A DNA stretch of 64,000 nt, taken from NCBI GenBank assembly GCA_013396655.1, contig WBMV01005073.1:868001-932000 (forward strand), read 5' to 3'. Below, piece after piece: positions 11,127 to 25,242 of the stretch (position 1 is its first letter; each line of letters begins with the position of its first letter). A model generated the notes under the pieces. The model searched no databases. It was not told the origin of the DNA and saw only the letters and a list, made by a program, of their open reading frames with translations. The DNA comes from Campylorhamphus procurvoides (taxonomy: Eukaryota > Chordata > Aves > Passeriformes > Dendrocolaptidae). Made by a program: the position numbers and the translations under genes.

Positions 11127-13819
11127 AATTTTTCTGCATTATTGAGTTTCTATGAAAAATAATTTATATAATGTACTTTAAAGCATGGACTTTTTAAAAA
11201 ACATAAGTTAGACACAGATAAGACTTTTTTTCCCCATAACCAAAGCTAGGAAAGCTGTTACGATAATATTCATAGCCCAATGCAGTCTTAAACAAAGAAA
11301 TTGCTACTCTGCCTTCATAATATCTCTCTCATCGTCAGTGGCAGCTGGAAGATCAGCAGGTTTTCATCTATTATCATTAGTTACTGGGCTTGATGATGAT
11401 TACTGTGCCACTTGAGTCTGGGATCAAGTAATTAGTACTTGTAACTGAGAATGTGAGCCTTACCACAGCTTCTGCCATTCTGGTGGTACATGTAGAGATA
11501 AAAACACATTCAGTATGACTGTATTTAGTGGGGAGTTTGTACTGAAAGTCCTGATGGAGAATGATGACAAGATCCCTGAATCATTAGGGAGACATTCTTA
11601 AAAGTTGTCAGTTATTAAAAGGAGTATTTTGAGTACAATTAATAATGCATATACTTTGATAGCCTGTAAAAACCACCCTATGCTGAATTGTTGAAGCCTG
11701 CAGAAAAAGAAGGTGCATCTGGGATTGCATCTTCCCTAACAAATTTAAAACCAGTAGTTCTTTACAGTGCATGACACCATCTCCAGAACATCAGTGCTGT
11801 CTTCACCTTACAGTCACCTGCAGAAGGACACACAGAATACTTGCCAAGACCCCACCGGTGCTGCTTTGGCCCCACTGCCATAGTGTCCTCCATGGCCTGC
11901 TGAGCGTCCACCTTGGAAATTCCCAGAGAGAAGGCCCAGAGGGCGACCTGCACTAAATGCATCACAGAGAGTTTGCTAACTGTGCTCTTCCTCTGCATGC
12001 TGTCTCTCAGAGTTTCTGTGAATGCTCATGGAATGTCTATGAATGATATCAGGAGGAACCTCCACTTTCAACTGCTCCCCATCCAGACTATTCTAATAAG
12101 GAAATGTTATTATTCACATAAGACCACAGTACTATAAAACACCAGCTATAGTTACAAAAATCTGCAAGAGATGTATAAGATGATGACTCTTCCCTGAATA
12201 TCTCCAAATATTAAGGAACGATAGAGGAAATACATTTCTTCTGGGAAACAAAAACAACACACAATGAGGAATTACAGCAACAAATATGGATAGCATGAAT
12301 ATCTTGAAAGAAAAGCTATTAAAAGCCCCCATCTGCAATTACTCCTTAGAAGAAAATACTAATTTAAGACTGAAGAAAAAAAACATCTTTCCATAGATTT
12401 ATCAATGAACAAAAATTCTCAGTATAGATAAAATCTGAGAAATTTATTTCAGGTTATTAAGATCAATACAAGTATATATTATAATTTATCATTATTTTTA
12501 GAATATTTTCACCAAGCATCTAATGCTCTATCAGTAAGTAGAGATTTCTTTAAATTAGGAAGGATAAATTTCAGCTAACTTTAAAATATTATAATTTCAA
12601 CTTCAGTTCTGGTCACAGGAACATTTTAATAACTAGCATAAAAAATATTGTTTAGTTTATACAGTGTAGTCCATTACTAAGCAATATTTATCACATCTAC
12701 ATAGAAAAACTTTATTTCCTACATAGAAAAATTAGTGAACCATGGCCCCTTCAATTTTATAAACTGGAACACAGCCAGTGTGCCACAGTTCTGGGCGTTA
12801 CATTGTAGAAAGTGACAGTCACTGAATAGTAAAGCTTCTGGTAAAAAAAAAATCTATTTAAAAATACTTAATCCACTGGACTTTGAAATTTTCATTTATG
12901 GCTCCAAATTTTTAGGAACAAGGAGAGAGAGGAAAAAAGAAAAAGCAATACTTCTATTTGGAAATAACTTTTCCTTTGGTTCAGATATGAGTAAGAACTT
13001 TCTTAAGACAGAATCATATTATTAAATATCTATAAATACTATAAGTAAAATTTTGCCTCAGATTAGAAAATGTCTAATAGGCAAAACTTTCCTTTTTTTC
13101 CAAATTATAAAAGTAAGGATTTGGATAATGACAGGCAGTTGGAGCCTTAAGTTTAAGTGCATTCCTGCAGTCCATAAGGCAGAAGAAAGAAAATGTTGAA
13201 TCTCGGAATAGATGATGGTGTGTCCAAGAGGCAATGCATCAGGAAAATTCTTACAGTCTTTTTGGTGACCATCATAATATGACTACTAACCTACCCATTT
13301 TTTTTAAAATGGTAGTTGAGTTTATACACCATAAGAGGATATAAAACCATACCTTATATCTTTACACTTAGAATAAGTTTATTCCTCAAAAAACTTAAAA
13401 GGAAATGCAAAAGGACTGAGCCTGACTCTCTTCAACTGAGCCACTAGTTGCTATTCGGACACTGACTAAAAATACGGAAGACGGATTCTGGCACCACAAC
13501 AAATGTTACAAAGATGTAAATCTATCTCTCAAATGCTGTGCTATTTTTTCATGAAAACACTCAATGCCATCAGATCTTAAATGGAATCAGATTTCCGAAC
13601 ACCCATTTGTTTTGCAAAGTGACATTTTTTGGTTTTGGCTATTACTACTGACTGCGTGATTTCTACTGATACTTTTGACAGAATTGAGTTTTGAGAAACA
13701 TTTCTCTTGTGTAAAACGAGCATTTTCTAAGGGAAAATTATTTCACTGGATATAATTAATTTGCTTTAACATATTCTCATACACTTTGTTTTTCACAAGA
13801 AAGCACAAGGTACTTGATT

Positions 13820-13839
13820 CTGCTGTTTAGAAACAGCAG
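13820..13839. repeat. Short perfect palindrome
   Basis: CTGCTGTTT and its exact reverse complement AAACAGCAG are separated by AG. The function is unknown and a single short palindrome of this size may be chance. Confidence 0.8.
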
Positions 13840-16800
13840 CAATTTAATTTCAAAACAAAGATCTACGTATTTAAATTTCTGCACAATTCATCCTAAACTA
13901 ACAATATTTGCCTTGACAAAACTGCCTCATAAAGAGAGGCACATTGAAATTTAACTGCTTTGGATCAAATGAAGCTAGTGACAACACCATTCTCATTATG
14001 TTCTTCCCAGTTTATCTTAATCTGTTCCTAAATAGTGATGAATTTCTTAATCTCACCCAAACATTTCTCATTTCCAAGGGATGACCGTGCCTTAGTGTCA
14101 AATATGAATGAAGCCAAATTTCCATACTTAAACCAAAATTGTTAAAGTATCATACAAAAGCATATGTGTAGGTGCAGGCTTAATACAGAATCCCATTTGC
14201 CACAGTTTTCTTAAACATAATCCTTAGCATTCAAGAGCTGCAAAAGTTGGATCGTTCTCTAGTAGATTTTTTTTTAATTCCTTTCCCCAGCAATATTACA
14301 AAATATTGTGCATTTAAACACATTTGTATAGATACATTCAGGTCATGTCAGTTTTAATCACCACAGTATCTAGTTACTATTAAAACCTGTATTATATCTG
14401 TGTTTTGCTATTATTAGCCTTTCTACTTAAAGCAATTTACATTTGAGTATTCTCACACTCCTGAGGGCTTATTTGGAAAATGCAGCATTCTATATAGATG
14501 TTCTATATGCATCATAATGAAGTAAAATACCTAATTTCATATCATGTTGTTGAATACAGGATACAGGCATTTGACAACAAGGTCTTTACTTCCAGGTTAT
14601 GAGTTCAAATTCAACATGAAGCAGAGAAGATAAAGGTAACACCAGGTACTAAACCATCCATGACTTGTATTAAATGTAAAATCTGTAAAGCTCACAGATT
14701 TTAGAGTCAGTGGGGACTGTTATGATACTCAATCTGGCTCCAGATTCAGTGCAGGTCACAAAACTTTACAGAGTAATTTGTGCATGAAACCCATGTACGA
14801 GGTAAAGAATTTCTTTTGGAAATGCATTCTTCTTGATTTACAGTTCATCTGATGAAGAACCTACTCCACTGTAATATCCACTTCACTATCAAAAATTTGT
14901 CAGTGCCCACTTAGTGAACAGAATGTTACAAAACACATGAAAAAAAAAAGACCAAAGACTTTCAGTGGAAATGGCAATGTAAAGAAAAGTACTTGTGCTA
15001 CGCAGATGGAGCAGTGCTCATAGAAAGAAAACAAACAAACAAAAAAAACTCAATATAAAGGCACTATCTGTGAATGAAACATAGAGAGAAAAATACATAA
15101 GAAAAGGGATCTGCCACAACAGAACCAGATTCCTGAGTTTTATACACCTGTTTTTACCTCTTGCCAATAGATCTTATTAAAAAACGCAATATATTTATCT
15201 TTTTTTGTTCAGTGTTTGTTGTTGATTTTTGTGTTACAGACACACCACTGCATTTTTTATTAAAGAAACACATTTCAAGCTGTATAGTCGAATCCCAGCC
15301 TAATAATCAACAATGTAAATTGTTTCCTTTTGACAGAGAAATAGAGCACAAACTGTGTTATCGATATTTCAGTATAATCCTATCTGGAGTGCAGAAAGCT
15401 TCAAGTTTTTTCATTTGTATATAATTAGGCTCTAAATTTCAATTATTTGCTCTACAAAGAAGGTAGAAAGTAGAGATACAAACATAAACTTTCTCCTATA
15501 TTCTTCTCAATCACCATAATTTCACAGTCTAAAGTACAAAACTTCTCAGTTACCTAATGAATGAGGTTCTCGGTATTTGATTGCAGGAATATGGTTGAAG
15601 AGCACTAACTTTTGCATCATTTAAAAACTTTGGTGGAAAACAAAGTATGTGAGTTTTAAAGACTAGGTAAAACTAATGAGAAGAATATTTAAAGTATCTT
15701 CTATTCCCAGGATGTAAAAAAAATAAATAGAAAAAAAAGGTTTTCCTCAGTAAATTCGATGTATGCCTTTTTGTGAGATTTGCTCATCTTACTGAATAAA
15801 GTTGTAAAAGTGCTTTTCTAAGGTCTCAAAATTTGTGAAGTGCTTTGTTCCAGCACAGGCAGAAGAGAATAAAAAAGATTCTACCCTTCTTTGTACATTA
15901 TGATTTTGATTGATCGCTTGCCAGAAAATTAACACTATACAAAGCAATGGACAGCAAAGGGGTTGCATACATGACATTGAATGTAGACTTTGCAAATGGT
16001 ATCTTTCTTCTCCCCAGCATTCTGATTACTAATATGTAGAAAACAAAATCTTAGCTTAAAGCCCCAGCCTCAGGCTGTGCCTTCAGAGACAGAAATTACA
16101 ATCTTCCTGTAAAGTGAAAAATTTCAAATACAAGTTAGAAGGAGAAGAGAGAGAGCGCAGAAGCACAGCTTAAAGCTTCAAAGAATTTCTTGTTCTGATA
16201 ACATACTTTAAACATATTTATTACTTTGGGGAGGAACTCATCTGCTGGATTTAAAATTTTCAAGCATGATTTCCTACCTTCCTACATGTTTTCCATTTTT
16301 TCTCTCCTACAAGGGAATTAAAATAAATCAGTGTGAGGTTTTTGGGGTTTTTCCAATGGATTTTAGACTTAACTGTACTGCAAACAAATATTACCAGTTA
16401 TCCTCTCTATCCAGCTGGTTCGCTTCCCTCTTCCAGATTCCTAATATGCAGTCTCACAGACAACAGATCAACATCCTTACTCTGTCCTAGCTCTTACTAT
16501 ATGCTGCTAGTGCAGCTGAATCAGAATATTTCATAGTATGAAAAAGATATTTTTGACATGTCAAGCAATTCTTAAAAAAATTATAAATTCTAAGAGTAGT
16601 AATTTATCCCACAGATTGGATTAAAAAAAAAAAAGATGAGGTATCACAATTTATATATCAAAATCAGTTCTCGTACATTCTGGAAAAAAAATCATCTCTG
16701 CTGAAAATAAACATGCTAGAAGTCAGCTGAAAGAATTTGTCAAGAAGTCATGTGTGTCTGTAAAGTGATGCTTATAATAAAAGTGCCTCTCAGCTACAAT

Positions 16801-17930
16801 GGTACTGGGTACTTAAGCACATCTTCTACTTTGTTTGATGTGCAGCCAATACTCTGATATAAAACCAGTGGTCTTTCTATGTTTTTCTTCTACTAAACTT
16901 TTGTTTATTTGTTTTGATGACTGTAAGAATAGTGCACATGACAGGGCTGATAAGCAATCCAAATTTATGGCAGCCTGTGCCTACATCCTGTTTACATAAC
17001 CCCCTGTTTACTCCTATGGAAGCTGATGCAGCTGCAAGAAAGATACTATATAGTTCATTATCACCTAAAAGACCTTGTCTGACTAGTTCAGTTCACTCTG
17101 GCAGTACTTCTGAAAAACATCTTTATGGATCAGGACTTCAAAGTCAAGTTCTCATGAATGTTCTCATTTCAGGAACCTTAATGAAGTATCCCAATTACAG
17201 CAGTTTGCTTGTTTCTGGTCTCTGATTTAATTTCTCTTTACATAATGACTGGTCACTCAAACAACCACAGTGCACTTAAAATTCATAAATTTATGTTAGC
17301 ATAATAATAGCAATGAAGGTGTTTTTTTCCATGACATTGAGAGGAGAAGACAGGAACTGGAAAAGGCTTTGCAATTATAAGATGTGCTATTAAATTTTGA
17401 GGCACATTTTTTTCAGTTTCCCTTGTTGTCACTTCAGAAAGACTCCCTGGTTTTGAATACATGCATGGTTTTGCATTCCCATCTTCCATTGGTATCAGAA
17501 GCTGAACAAGCCTGACACTTTAACCAAAGGGATTACCTCATTTCATTTTGTCTAATCATAATTTGCTCCTGTTTAACTTCAGTTAGCTGTGGAATTTGCT
17601 TTGCTATTATTGTTTCTGGGTTTGTTTGGTTTAGGGTTGTTTTTCTTTTTGCCTTGATTACCAATTCTTTTAACTTTAAATTCCCCCAAAGGGTTGATTA
17701 GCAATGTGCAGTTTAATGGGGAACATGACTACCTTTTTGCTTTGCAAGATTTAGAAATGGCAATTATAAAAAGTTCCCATTACAGCTTTTGCTCTGAAGC
17801 CAAGTCTTTGAAACAAAACTCATAGTGCCTAACTTCAGAAATATTGTTTTGTAAGCTCTCCAGCAAGCCATTTCTTATAAAATGCACACTAAGGCCAACA
17901 TTTTTGGCTTTGTGTCCATAGAGGGACATA

Positions 17931-17952
17931 ACTTTGTTTTCAAAAACAAAGT
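17931..17952. repeat. Short perfect palindrome
   Basis: ACTTTGTTTT (17931-17940) and AAAACAAAGT (17943-17952) form 10-bp arms around a CA spacer. Each arm contains a CTTTGTTTT word of the kind bound by SOX/TCF HMG proteins, but no other support for regulation is visible. Confidence 0.8.
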
Positions 17953-20900
17953 CTTTAGATATTATAGAGTAACTTCAGGCTGTTTGACTGCCACAGTTTG
18001 TGTGCTGCCTGATTTGTTTGCATTTATTGCCAAACCCACTATTCAACTATGCTTACACATCTCAGCAGTGTTGTTTGTTAGGCCACATAGGATAAGAAAA
18101 TTTCTTCTTTCCGTTACCACAGTTAGACATGTCCATCCTTAGATTCTTCACAATCACACAATATCTGCAGATATACCCATGATATAGTTTCTTTTTATAG
18201 CATTAATGATAATCAATTTATCAGATGGAGAACATTTTCTTCCAATTATGACATTTTTTAGCACACATGTATTTCTAGCTTTCTGCTCTCTTCTAAACAT
18301 CACTATGCTTTTAATTTGAATGTCCTGATATTTTCACTTTTCCTTGACCTTGTTTTCAGTCATGGTTTGAAAGTTGAGTTTTAAAAAACATATGATCTTG
18401 TAATATCTTTCAGGTTCTTGAACAGGACCTGGATCTGAGGCAGGTGTAATGGATGGACTCTCCAAGCAGATGAGGAAGATGCATCTCCTACTATAGTTTT
18501 GGAACTCCAATAGGAATCAAATGGATACTGTAAGGATACGGATTCTAACGTATGTTTACTCTTGAGATCTCCATATAAGCTAAATGGGCTTAAATTTTAA
18601 GAAAATAAAATTCTATTTTATGAAAATGTTATTACTACAATGCTCTCAATTAAGGATCTATGGTCAATGAATGTACTTTTAAGATAAAGAACACCGCTTG
18701 GTCTATAGAGCAACCTGTAAGGGATACCAAGCCATTAGAAAGTCGCAAAAAACGAAATGGACAAAGGTAATGTCCTGCATAAACCACATGGCTAGGGGAT
18801 TCAAAAAGCCCTGCAGACAGACTATAGAGCTTCCAAATAAATCCCTGACACTTTTGAGTTTGACACTGTTCTGGAGAAGTTAAAAAGTAAATTAAATGGG
18901 CTAAAGTCTAATCTCTGTTTCTCAGGCTGGCAACACAGCAGGTTTTATTCGCTTGCCAGAATTGCTCAAAATAGAACAGTAGCATCTAAGTGCCTATTGG
19001 GAACAGATCCCGGCATACGCTCAAGCCACTCCTGAGAACTGTCTGGTAGATTCTAGGCTGGAGCGGATCAAAACTACACCAGAGAGGATGCTAGTAATAA
19101 AAATGCACGAATGGCTGCTTAGCAGAACTTGAGCCCTTGCCACTGCACTCTTCCATTCTCTAGTAAACACACAAGCCAGGTGACCAACACTGATGCACTG
19201 AAGTTACCGTACTGCAAACAGCAGTACCAAAACAGTCCCTGTTTTCCTAAAATGCCGCATGATCCTGTTATGCCTGCTATGATGCATGTGCTTACAACAG
19301 GCTCTGAAGGACTCAGCTGAAGTATCGAAGTCAAACTGAGGAGTCTTTAGAAAAGTATTTACTGGCATAAATTTCACCTCTTTTTATAGAAGTACTTGCT
19401 TGGGCCCCAGTTTTCACATGTCAAGACAAGTGTGACTTTTCATATGAGGATTTAAGGCATACAGCCTTATGCAGATCTGGCATAAAAACTATGAATATAA
19501 AGACACAAGAACTGATGAAGCTGAAGTTGTTATGGAACATCCTAGTTAGAACATTATCCATGGAATTGCTGAAGTTGGATTTGAAGCTGAACTCAGTCTA
19601 CAATAATAATTAAAAAAAAAAGAGAGAAAAAACACCCAAGAAAGCGGATGAGACACAAGCTTTTATAGTCTCTTAATTTATCTTAAAGAGTTTACTATTA
19701 AAATATTAACTAAGGATGTGGAATTTCCTTAGGCAAAAATATATTTGGCAAATTATGTAAAGACGTCAACCAATTCTACCTCAAACATCTCATGGAACTG
19801 CACTTAAGAGTGAAGTTCTAGCAAGGCTTCTCCACAGCAGAAGCCTCAAAGACATGCACAGGATCACAGCAGATGCCTTGAAAGTGCAAGCACAGGAAGT
19901 ATCAGAGGCCCAAAAGATTATGGCACAAATTGCAAATGGAAACTCACATTGTCTAGGATTTCATGCCAATGGGAGAGACCAAAAAAGCATATATCCAGCA
20001 CTGACTATATGATAACACATTCCTAACACAAAGGACGGAACCAGGAAAATCATCAAGACAGTTTCCTAAGTTGGACAAGTCTCCTTTTGGAAGTACCTAA
20101 CATTCCCATTGACTAGAAACAGAACTTATGCAATTAGATCAGGTTAGACACCTAATTTTTAGATGGTTAAAATGAGGAAAATGGTACCACTGTCCTCATA
20201 TGGCCTTAATTTAATGATACAGCAGCTTCCCAAAACAGAAACTCCTAAACAAGTGCATAAAAAACTATGCTCATCAATAAAACACAGTGAGGCTGAGGAG
20301 ATATCTACTACTTAACACAGATACTATTAAAAAAATCAAGATCATTTCCTGTGTATTGAAAAGAATGTGCCTACTCTGGATTTTTTTGCCCTTTACTCTT
20401 TTAGGAGGGATAGATAAAGGCACTTAGGACGACTGTCATCTAGTATCCCCAGAAAATTATTGGGTCACAGGCAGACTGCTTCAGATGTGAAGCGGAGTGT
20501 CCCATCAGTCCACATGACTCCAGGGACCAGCAAAAAACACCTACTCTCTAGTTTCTTCTCCAAGTGCTGCCTGAAAGGTGTTTTGGCCTTGGTTTCTATT
20601 TCCTCAGAATTATGGCATTCATTATCTTAGAACTTTACCTTACCATTTTAAATCAGATCTAATATGATCAGAGTAGTCAAGCAAGGTGCAGTTGTTTTGT
20701 TCCCTAAAACAACAGCAGAAAATCAAAGTGGATCCAGTGTTTCATTATAGATAGGTGAATCTGCTGATCCACATATTTCCAGGTTATTATTATTAATGGC
20801 AAAGCTGTAGTGGTGAAGCTTTGCCTATACAAAACAACGTCATGGTATCTAAACCACAGTCACATCTCTTCATTTATAAAGGTATTTTGACTCTGCTCAT

Positions 20901-23900
20901 CTCAGTTGCATCATTTATATAACTGATCTGTTAAAATTTATGACCCTTCTAGCAAATAAATAATGGAAGTTGTATGAAATTATTTCAGTCAGAAACTGAA
21001 GGGAAATTCAATACTGTAAACTCAGTCAACTGGAAACCAGAATTTCAAATCATATGGCAAAATTTATTATGACGAGATCTGCAGCAGTTCCTCTATTTAT
21101 TTTTGCCACTTCTATGCAAATATCCTCTTCAATCAATGCAACCATTTGACTTTGGACTGTTTCAGAAATAAAATGTTTTTTTACTCTCAGGAAATTTCCT
21201 TGCCATACTCAATACCTGTATTCTAACTTCTGCCATGTCTGCCCTCTGGAAATTTGTATTGGCTTCCCTGTGTATTTCTCCAAATTTTATTACAAGATAG
21301 TAATAATTAAGGTCTGTTACTGGGAAAGCTAGCACTATTTAACATGGGTTTGCTATGAAAAGAAAATAACGCATGTCTGAGAAAACTGGTAAAATTTTAA
21401 GATATATTGAGTGTACAGTTTTGCATGTTTCCCACATATAGACCCTCCTTTCTTGTCTGCTACTATATTTATTCTTTCTGATACAATCACTCAACTATAA
21501 TAATGTTGAATTTTTAATACAAGGAAAGTATTCAGTAACTATTCATCAATGGAAACATTTTAAGCAAAAGTTCACAGGCTTTTAACCCAAACAGAAATCA
21601 CTATTATCTTGTTATGACTTGTGAGTAAGAAAATACTAAAATAAAAAATTAAATATTCTGCATTGATGGCTTCATTCTTTAAATGTAAACATCTGTGTGC
21701 AACTATAACCTGGTGTAGACTCAACAGGCACAAATTCATAAGGAATTTGTGACATTTCCTCCTCCCATACTTCACATCTGATCTATTTTTAAAGAATTAT
21801 CTTTTAAGCTTACATTTTTGGTAGTATCTTTGGACATTTAAGAAAATTGCTATCCATTCTCAGGTACTATTCTATGGTCTAGGCATGCACACCAAGGGAA
21901 ACCAGATTTGCAAATATGTCAAGATATATTTCCAGTGCTGGTAATAATTCCTTACACTGCATAATTTTCTCCACTAATTGATTTTTTTTATCCCAGAATA
22001 GTGGTATAATATTGCTAATTGTGTTATCTGGAAGAGACAGAAATAGGTTTTTTCAGGAACTGCGTTATTAAGGAGAGTCTGACTTCCCAGTGTAATATCA
22101 AACTAAATTATTAGGCACACAATGCAGACTTTTCTTCACTTAAAAAAAAAAAAGCTAAGAGAGTTCTTCTCCAAACACACATAGGCTCAATAAAAAAGAG
22201 ATGTTATTTTCAATCTGCCTTTGATGAGGAGTTATGGTAACTTGGAAGAGTTACCTACTTTAACCATAGGCTGGCATTACACAGTCCTGAGTTTATTTTT
22301 TCTTAATTAAATACAATAGCTAAAAAACAATTCTGTTGCACGGTGCTCAAACATTTCAAATTATCATCTTATTTTCCTCTTACTAAATAAATATCTTTAG
22401 CTTATATATGGAATTCTTAGAAATTCTGCACTGAGTTGAAAATGGTTCTCATCAACTTTTTTTTGAACTTCCATGAAAACAGACAACTGGAAAGGTAGAA
22501 AATTTTTTCTCAGTAGTGTATATCCACCCCAGTCCACTGAGGAAAAAGTAGAAATAAAACCCTATTTTTATCTTATATTTTTATATTACTTTTTTTAAAA
22601 AACCCTTAGGTGGTGACTTAATCTTTCCACATGTATGGAAACATCCCAAGTTGCTAAAGATGCAAGGAGCAAGAGAACTATCCAGCAAAATGCTTGACTT
22701 CGACCAATTGCACCAGGTCTAACAGGTGTGTAACAATCTTAACCAACACACAAGAGCTTTGGAGGTGCAGAGAGGGTACAAAAAGAGTGAGAAATAGATC
22801 AGTGAATGTTGGATGAGAAAACTGACTTCATTAGATTAGGAGTATTGTAAACATCACAGAACTAATGAGAAAGGAGTGCAGTTAAATGAAAATCCTACCA
22901 TAAAAAAGAGTTTCTAAATCATTAGCAAACCTGTCTCTCTATATAAATAATTTAATAATCCCTACAATCTCAACACAATACAGTTTCTTCTTACTTTTAG
23001 GACTCTCACTGCAGAGCATAAAATGGCTCAAAAACTGTTTTGCAACCAAAAATGTAACTGCTTCACAAGTTACTGAACGTGAAACAGACCTAAGGAAACT
23101 GAATCAAATCTGGACAAATATGGTATCAACAATGAGACACAGAGATGTATTACAACAGTCTGTGAAGCCAACCATTAAATCACTAAGAACTGAAGTACAT
23201 TTTTAAGCCTACAGCATGCAAAACAAATATTCATTTGTACCAATTATATTTTTTTTATTTCTCAGGATCACTCTCCTCCCATTTTTCAACACTATCTGAG
23301 AAAAAATGGGAAGCAGATTATTCTGATCAATGTAACATCTTCTTCAGAATTCATAAAGTAAAAATTACACCATTTATTATAATTATGAGGGCTGCTTTGA
23401 ATAACTGCAATACTGAAAGTCATAGAGCGTTGTTCTTTATTTCACTCCTCTTGGCTTGGATTAGAATCATTGCTTTGCTATTTTACTGCAGAAAAATCAG
23501 ATTGTTGTGTTAGGCCTTCATACTTAATTTGAAAGAAACAGGGTACCCTTCTCTTTGATGTCATTACCCCAAAAGACTGCTGCTTGCATTAGACTCTATT
23601 ACCTTTTTTTCTTATTAAAGATGTTAATTTTTATCAAATGACAGTAAATCTAATTCAGAAGACACTGAGCTGACATCAAAATGCTCTGATTAGGAACCGC
23701 CTATTATAGAAATAAGAAAATGTTAAGGATTAGCAGTTGTTTGGTTACATACTCTGAAAGTAGTCTTAATCCTCTATTCAAAACTTAATTTACTCTTTAC
23801 AAATGAAGATGAGAAACTTGCCATTCAAGAAAGTTATAAAACTCAATAGGATTTTCACACTCAATTATAGAAAGACTTTTGCTTTTGTATTTTATCTGAC

Positions 23901-24980
23901 TAAAAGATGGATCTTCAATCCCTGTAATATATTTGGGGGACATGCTCTCAAGGTTGTTATCTATACTAACAGCAAGTACATAAGCACCATCAAATGGACA
24001 AAGAATAACTGGATATAGAGGGTTACATTAAGATGAAGGTAAGACAAACACAAGCAATAATCTCAGAAAAACTGAAGAATTTGTTAGCTGAACTAGAACT
24101 AAATTAGTCTTTTATTAGTATGAAAACATTTTTGGATAGTTTTCTGATTAGACTGTACTTTCAGCATATGCCAAAATTTCTAGATAACTTCTGCTGTGTG
24201 AAGACTCAAATACTATAGAATAATTTTTTCTATAATAATTCTGAACAATGTTACAATTTTTCTTCTATTTAATGACTAATTAGCATTATATTATGTTTGT
24301 CACTGCCCCACATTTCTGTTATTTGAATTTTCTATGAATTAAAAAACATTGAAATATTTTCCGTTCGTAGCATGCACGAGTATTCATCTTACAGAGCTCT
24401 GCTAAAAGTTTTCGAAGTGATGAACAAGTACAATGCATTAGGAAGTAAAAGGCTAAACAGAAAAGAATACAAATAGAGAAAAAAAAACATCTATACATAG
24501 ACTGAAGAACTAATCTGCTTTAAATGTCAAAGGAACCACCAGCATAGTAACTGTCAAGGACATTTGTCAATTGGAACTATAAATCAAGGTCTTAAACATT
24601 GCATACAAGCAACTGTATATCAGATTAGCCCCTATCTTCCCTTTAATAAGTGACAAAACTAATAAGTTTCCTTAGTTCTCTGTGTTCATCGGAAAACTCA
24701 AAAGCGTATTTGAAAACTGTTCTTACAGATCTATTTATGCTTCATTTTCTTTTATCTTTATTTTTATGCAGACCTATGGAAAACTAAGTTTGGCTATCAA
24801 TTTTGCAATAACTGCGGATTCTTAAGGTGTTTTGAAATTTTTTAAAAAGGTGGTGTTTTCACAGTCTACTCATATACAAGTGAAAGAGAAGTTTCAAGTC
24901 AATTTTTATCACTGTGGTATTTTCTCAAGTTTTTAAGGAGCAACTCCTAAAATAAGATTACTGAAAGAACAAAATCATAC

Positions 24981-25242
24981 TGTGAGCAATAGCTAAAGCT
25001 TTCTTGAAGCGCTCAGTACCTGATTCTATCACCTGACCATCAGGTAATGCCACCTCACATTCTGCAAAAACATTCAATAGTGAAGTAACGACACTGTTGT
25101 CATTTAATGTCGCATCTGACTTCCCAGAATGAGATGAATGAAAACACTCTGGTTCTGCTTGCTCCTGCAGTACAGCCTCTAAGTCTAGTTGGTGAAAAGC
25201 CACTTCACTGCTATGTCACCATATGCTTCCCAGCACAGGATG
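24981..25242 (-). pseudogene. Coding-like block, probable decayed or unrecognised exon
   Basis: On the minus strand an open stretch of about 81 codons ending in TAA at 24958-24960 reads like globular protein, with segments such as LDLEAVLQEQAEPECF and CEVALPDGQVIESGTERFKK. By hand count G occupies about 38% of first, 10% of second and 23% of third codon positions, a coding-like periodicity that other long frames checked here lack. A good acceptor (CATTTCTTTAG, pyrimidine-rich) ends at 25243, and a plausible donor (GTATGA) starts at 24980, giving an exon-sized 262-bp block. The first part of the block reads coding-like in a different frame (ILCWEAYGDIAVKW), while the frame of the main part has a TGA just upstream, so the block seems to carry a frameshift. 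I do not recognise the protein. It may be a pseudo-exon, a fragment of a dead retrocopy, a live exon with an assembly indel, or chance. Confidence 0.35.

Larger units (their letters stand above)
9570..24980. other. Long AT-rich unique stretch, no gene seen
   Basis: About 15 kb without a recognisable gene, RNA gene or transposon end. The longest frame (16914-17225, 103 codons) is serine-rich and matches nothing I know. The others are shorter. Small structural features at 11084, 13820 and 17931 are listed separately. Introns of a large gene, or intergenic desert, are equally possible. Confidence 0.5.

Noticed and set aside
18698..19334. Possible old retroposon with frames on both strands
   Set aside because: The texture is slightly unusual, but no element ends, tail, reverse-transcriptase motif or known family sequence could be identified.
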